A stretch of DNA of 64,000 bases from an uncultured Pelagibacteraceae bacterium (lineage in GTDB: Bacteria > Pseudomonadota > Alphaproteobacteria > Pelagibacterales > Pelagibacteraceae), in the NCBI GenBank assembly GCA_902583455.1, contig CACHVY010000002.1, forward strand, positions 1 to 64,000, written 5' to 3'. The translations under genes and the position numbers were made by a program. Below are positions 60,600 to 64,000 of this stretch, piece after piece. Every line of letters starts with the position of its first letter. Within the stretch, counting starts at the first letter, position 1. The notes beneath the pieces were generated by a model. The model made no database searches. It was not told where the DNA came from and worked only from the letters and a program-made list of their open reading frames with translations.

Positions 60600-62833
60600 T
60601 TTCCAATTCCAATTATAGTTAAATCGTCATCAAGTATATCATTACTATCTTTGATGCCTTTCTCTAAATAATCCTTTTTAAGACTTTTTTGTTTTATTTC
60701 TTCTGTGGCGCTTTCTAATTCCTTTTTTAAAACTTGGTTTTCATGTTTGAGGATTAATTTTTTGACACCATTAATACCTAATTCTTGATTTTTTTCATCC
60801 AAACATTCTGAAAAACCGTCAGTAAAACAATAAATTCTTCCATTATTTAATTTAAAGCTTTCTAATTTATAAACATTTGAGTTATTTTGTTTAACAATAG
60901 CTAGTGGTGGTGTCTCAGATGGAAATTCTCTAAAATCCTTTTCTTTTCTGTATAATGCTGGTTGATGTCCCGCATTTGCTATTTCTACAATATCTGTTTT
61001 TAAATTATAACGCCCCACAATTGAAGTCACAAAAGTCCCAGTTGGATTTGTATCTTTTAAATCGTTATTCATTTCTAGCAGAATTTCATTTGGTTTAAAT
61101 TTTAGCTTTGAAAATATTTTAAATAATGTAATTGATTTAGCCATTACCATTCCAGCATTTACACCTTTTCCAGATACATCAGATAGAGTAAAATAAACCT
61201 GATCATCGTGAAGATAAAAATCGTAAAAATCGCCAGAAATTTCTCTTGCAGGAATATTCAAACCATAGATAGGATAATTTGTGAGATCTCTATTTGGCAT
61301 TAGTTTTTTTTGGACATTCATTGCTAATTTAATTTCTGAGGATACTCTTTTCTTCCATTTGTTTTTTTGTTTTTCACTTTGTTCTAATCGATCCATTAAA
61401 ATATTATATTGTGTTCCAATTATTCCACTATCTGTAAAAGGATCTTGTGGTGCTCTTAGTGAATAATCTTCAGTTTTAGCTTGATTAGTTAATACTTCTA
61501 ATAATTCATGAGTATCTGTTGATGCATTATGTTCAGAAATATTTAAACCTAATTCTTCCTGAATTTTTCCAACTCTTAAAGGGAAAATATAATTTATGGA
61601 TTTAAATATCGCGAATGCAGATATAAAACAAAAACCTCCAATACTCGTTACTCCGATTAATTGAATATATAATTGCTCCATCCTTGAAATTTCTAAACCC
61701 ATCATTTCAAAGTCTCCAAATAAAGCTACAGACAAAGATCCCCAAACTCCAGCAATAAGGTGAACTGGTATTGCGCTTACAACATCGTCAATTTTTAATT
61801 TTTCCAATAAAACTATACCTAAGCCTGAAAGCAGTCCTCCAATACTCCCTATAAAAATAGCTTCACTTGGATTTACATAAGCACAACTTGCTGTGATTGA
61901 GACTAATCCAGCTAAAGGACCTGTAATCATAAATAATGGCTCAGGTTTTTTCATAACAAAAATTCCTAATATGCTTGAAAAAATTAAACCAAAAGAAGCA
62001 GACAAAAATGTATTTATTAAAATTAATGGAATTTTTAAATCCATCGCCCCATTAGCTCCACCATTAAATCCAAACCAGCCAAACCACAAAATCAATGCTC
62101 CAAGTGCTGCTATAGGTGTATTGCTTCCCTGAAATAATTTTTTATCTTGGTCTTTCCTAAATCTACCTGTTCTACTCCCAATAATTAATAGAATTGCAAG
62201 AGCAACCCATCCTCCTACAGAGTGAACAACAGATGAGCCCGCAAAATCTAAGTAACCCATTTTTCCTAACCATCCAAATTTCTCGGAAGGTTCGTCAAAA
62301 TTAAATGCCCAAGCCCAGTGGCCTACAATTGGATATAAAAATCCTGAAGTGACAAATGTAATAATTACGTAAGAAAAAAACCTAAGTCTCTCTGCAACAG
62401 CTCCAGAAATAATTGTTGCTGCAGTTGCTACGAACATCGCTTGAAAGACAAAATATGTTTGATAACCAGCAACTTTTGTTGTGAAAAAATAAAATTTGTC
62501 ACCAAACAACCCCATAACACTTGTTCCATACATAAGTGCAAATCCAAATGCCCAAAATGTAACAACAGCTATTCCAAAATCAGTGATATTTTTTAATGCA
62601 ACGTTAATGCTATTTTTGTTTCTTGATAGACCAGACTCAAGGCACATAAAGCCGGCTTGCATTAAAAAAACTAAAATTGCGCAAATCAATAACCAAAATG
62701 TATCTAAATTTGCTTGAAGAATTGCTTCAAGTCTAAATTCTGTAGCTTTAAGGGCACCTTTATTTGTGAGCTCTAATTGGCTTATTTTTGACTGCAGCTT
62801 ATCTATTAAAATCTGAAGATCAGCTACAGTCAT
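60596..62833 (-). CDS. Ammonium transporter fused to SpoIIE/RsbU-type PP2C phosphatase
   Basis: The 745-residue protein has an Amt domain (about residues 38-425) with AGFMCLESGLSRNKN, the Amt Asp in YLDFAGSSVVHSVGG with the first pore His, and the second pore His in IPVHLIAGVWGS, so both twin His are present. After a helical linker (about 430-520) comes a complete SpoIIE/PP2C domain: EIKLAMNVQKKLMP, ISGDFYDF, LSDVSGKGVNAG, NAGHQPALY, CFTDGFSEC and DDDLTIIGIG. Such Amt fusions are regarded as transceptors. It probably links ammonium transport or sensing to dephosphorylation of an anti-anti-sigma-like protein, which is inferred. No STAS or anti-sigma kinase gene is adjacent. Confidence 0.9.
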   Translation of the reverse strand: MTVADLQILIDKLQSKISQLELTNKGALKATEFRLEAILQANLDTFWLLICAILVFLMQAGFMCLESGLSRNKNSINVALKNITDFGIAVVTFWAFGFALMYGTSVMGLFGDKFYFFTTKVAGYQTYFVFQAMFVATAATIISGAVAERLRFFSYVIITFVTSGFLYPIVGHWAWAFNFDEPSEKFGWLGKMGYLDFAGSSVVHSVGGWVALAILLIIGSRTGRFRKDQDKKLFQGSNTPIAALGALILWFGWFGFNGGANGAMDLKIPLILINTFLSASFGLIFSSILGIFVMKKPEPLFMITGPLAGLVSITASCAYVNPSEAIFIGSIGGLLSGLGIVLLEKLKIDDVVSAIPVHLIAGVWGSLSVALFGDFEMMGLEISRMEQLYIQLIGVTSIGGFCFISAFAIFKSINYIFPLRVGKIQEELGLNISEHNASTDTHELLEVLTNQAKTEDYSLRAPQDPFTDSGIIGTQYNILMDRLEQSEKQKNKWKKRVSSEIKLAMNVQKKLMPNRDLTNYPIYGLNIPAREISGDFYDFYLHDDQVYFTLSDVSGKGVNAGMVMAKSITLFKIFSKLKFKPNEILLEMNNDLKDTNPTGTFVTSIVGRYNLKTDIVEIANAGHQPALYRKEKDFREFPSETPPLAIVKQNNSNVYKLESFKLNNGRIYCFTDGFSECLDEKNQELGINGVKKLILKHENQVLKKELESATEEIKQKSLKKDYLEKGIKDSNDILDDDLTIIGIGK

Positions 62834-62839
62834 AAAATT

Positions 62840-63172
62840 TTATTGATCTATTAATTTTCTTGCTTTTTCTGCATCTGTTACAATTTCATCGACTGTCATT
62901 ACTTTAACAACTTCAAATCCAGTTCCAAGAATTGTATTTTTGTATTCTTCTTCTGATATAGGTGATTTGTCATCAAAGTTAGAAACAGCAACCCCCTCCG
63001 GCCAAGACACTTTTACTTTTGCATTAGGCATTGCTTCTTGGAGAGCCTCGGTAACCATTTTTTGACATTTAAGGCACATCATTCCGTTTACTTGAGCAAT
63101 TTGAGTTTGCGCAGCAAATAAGTTTGTGCTCATGAAAAAAATTATAACTACTAATATTGTTTTTTTAATCAT
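62840..63172 (-). CDS. Exported heavy-metal-associated (HMA) domain protein
   Basis: The 110-residue protein has a signal peptide (about residues 1-20, LFAA) and an HMA-type fold with GMMCLKCQKMV (CxxC, about residues 33-36) and a periplasmic C-terminus. Such proteins bind copper or mercury. A good ribosome site (AAGGAG) precedes ATG. It lies 6 bases before the Amt-SpoIIE start on the same strand. Mercury-binding MerP-like and copper-chaperone roles are both possible. Confidence 0.8.
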   Translation of the reverse strand: MIKKTILVVIIFFMSTNLFAAQTQIAQVNGMMCLKCQKMVTEALQEAMPNAKVKVSWPEGVAVSNFDDKSPISEEEYKNTILGTGFEVVKVMTVDEIVTDAEKARKLIDQ

Positions 63173-63220
63173 AAAACTCCTTCATAAAATAGTGTAATTT
63201 ATTTATTATCAATTTACTAA

Positions 63221-63589
63221 TTAAATTTTTGGTTTAAATACCAAACAGAGTCCATTATTACAGTATCTTTTACCAGTAGGTTTTGGTCCATCCTCAAATA
63301 TGTGACCATGATGACCGCCACAACTTTTACAATGATATTCAGTTCTTGCATAACCAACATGATGATCCATTTTTGTTTCAAAAACATTTGGCAAAGACTC
63401 AAAAAATGATGGCCAACCAGAACCACTCTCGTATTTTTTTTTTGAGTCAAAAAGTTTTACATCACAATTTGCACAGTGATAACTTCCTTCTCTTTTTTCA
63501 AAATTTAATTCACTAGATCCAGGTCTTTCTGTTCCCTCTTCAAATAAAATTAATTTTTGCTCAGATGTTAAATTAGGATTTTTTTTCAT
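63221..63589 (-). CDS. msrB: Peptide-methionine (R)-S-oxide reductase
   Basis: MsrB reduces methionine R-sulfoxide. Starting at the ATG at 63589 it has 122 residues: zinc pairs CANC and CKSC, SGSGWPSFF, HHGHIF and the catalytic Cys in GKRYCNNGLCLVF. The start was chosen because ATGA (63589-63586) overlaps the stop of the upstream gene; a longer start at 63604 adds five residues without support. A short N-terminal region matches the family (LTSEQKLILFEEGTERPG). Confidence 0.94.
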   Translation of the reverse strand: MKKNPNLTSEQKLILFEEGTERPGSSELNFEKREGSYHCANCDVKLFDSKKKYESGSGWPSFFESLPNVFETKMDHHVGYARTEYHCKSCGGHHGHIFEDGPKPTGKRYCNNGLCLVFKPKI

Positions 63590-64000
63590 ATTACTGATGC
63601 ACAAGTTTTGTGTAATATAGCATGGAGTCTTATCAATGTTTCAAAATCTTTATTGTAACCACCACCCAAAACTCCACAAATAGGAATATTTTTTTCAAAA
63701 AAATTGTTTATTATCATTTCATCTCTTTTTTTAATTCCTTTTTCAGAAACTTTTAATTTACCTAACCTATCATTTAAATGTATATCAACTCCTGCTACAT
63801 AAAATACAAAATCATACTTATCTTTGTTTAATAGTAAAATATTTTCCTTAAGTTTATTAAGATATTCTTCATCCTCAGCGTTATCATCTAAGCCCACATC
63901 TAAATCACCATTTATTTTTTTTGCAGGATAATTAGACTTGCAATGCATACTAAATGTAAAAACAGATCTATCTTTTTTGAAAATATCAGAAGTTCCATTT
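63586..64000 (-). CDS. Histone deacetylase family protein (5' part outside window)
   Basis: The frame is open to the window edge, so only the C-terminal 137 residues are seen: NGTSDIFKK, FTFSMHCKSNYP, DVGLDDNAEDEEYL, FYVAGVDIHLNDRLG and GVLGGGY near the end. These are the Asp/metal region and Gly-rich end of bacterial HDAC-like deacetylases. Members act on acetylated polyamines or other amides. An ATG at 63948 is internal to the family core. It shares ATGA with msrB. Confidence 0.85.
   Translation of the reverse strand, partial: NGTSDIFKKDRSVFTFSMHCKSNYPAKKINGDLDVGLDDNAEDEEYLNKLKENILLLNKDKYDFVFYVAGVDIHLNDRLGKLKVSEKGIKKRDEMIINNFFEKNIPICGVLGGGYNKDFETLIRLHAILHKTCASVI

Noticed and set aside
63217-63450. 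77-codon frame on the minus strand within msrB
   Set aside because: Out-of-frame shadow of msrB; no homology-like pattern.
63590-63604. Longer start for msrB
   Set aside because: The ATGA overlap with the upstream stop at 63589-63586 gives a better start.

Overview
The window looks like a chromosomal stretch of a free-living marine alphaproteobacterium of the SAR11 clade (Pelagibacterales). The DNA is very AT-rich, genes are packed with overlaps of a few bases, and no gap between genes reaches 300 bases. The gene set is typical of a streamlined oligotroph: a DmdA/GcvT-like demethylase, an ABC importer and a TRAP importer with strongly translated binding proteins, formate-THF ligase, ectoine-type catabolic enzymes and an ammonium transporter. 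No rRNA, tRNA, IS element, prophage or CRISPR array was seen. The taxonomic assignment is inferred from composition and gene content.

Layout. 1-5.8 kb: three minus-strand autotransporters, two of them tandem paralogues with propeller-like passengers. 5.8-9.2 kb: a short CysC-like kinase, a MetF-like and DmdA/GcvT-like pair, a 34-residue membrane peptide and a Yip1-type protein. 9.2-12.6 kb: a four-gene cluster of unknown function (zinc-ribbon miniprotein, DUF3726-like protein, conserved 553-aa protein, M19 dipeptidase homologue with a degenerate metal site). 12.6-18.6 kb: purEK, an MBL-fold hydrolase, GNAT, a SAM-binding-like protein and fhs. 18.6-22.6 kb: gpsA, a glutamine amidotransferase, gshA and gshB. 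22.7-25.7 kb: a GMC oxidoreductase with its Tat-exported small subunit, preceded by a candidate regulatory RNA and AT-rich inverted repeats, then gloA. 25.8-33.8 kb: a diaminopropionate ammonia-lyase-like gene and photolyase on the plus strand; acnA, a TPR protein, bamB, a cupin and yjbQ on the minus strand. 33.9-41.5 kb: csaA, argE, an aldehyde dehydrogenase with agmatinase, a metallopeptidase-like protein with an anchored cyclophilin, and a FadN-like enzyme. 41.5-48 kb: a Pot-type ABC importer with DoeA/EutD-like and EutA-like enzymes. 48-55.7 kb: an orphan LivK-like protein, panB, pxpBC diverging from pxpA, a TPR protein and a TRAP transporter. 55.8-64 kb: TerC, a secreted GGCT-like protein, GNAT, proC, a LysE exporter with a structured leader, a TIGR03643-type protein, glutaredoxin, a lipoprotein, an Amt-SpoIIE fusion, a periplasmic HMA protein, msrB and the end of a histone-deacetylase-family gene.

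How the genes fit together. Several sets point to use of nitrogen- and sulfur-containing organic solutes: one-carbon demethylation (MetF-like, DmdA-like, Fhs), ectoine or polyamine-type uptake and breakdown (PotABCD-like, DoeA, EutA, agmatinase and ALDH) and glutathione/5-oxoproline turnover (GshA, GshB, GGCT-like, PxpABC). In both importers a hairpin lies just after the binding-protein gene, which would favour binding protein over membrane subunits. The least explained parts are the M19-like/DUF3726 cluster, the two candidate leader RNAs (before the GMC small subunit and before lysE), and the Amt transporter fused to a complete SpoIIE phosphatase.
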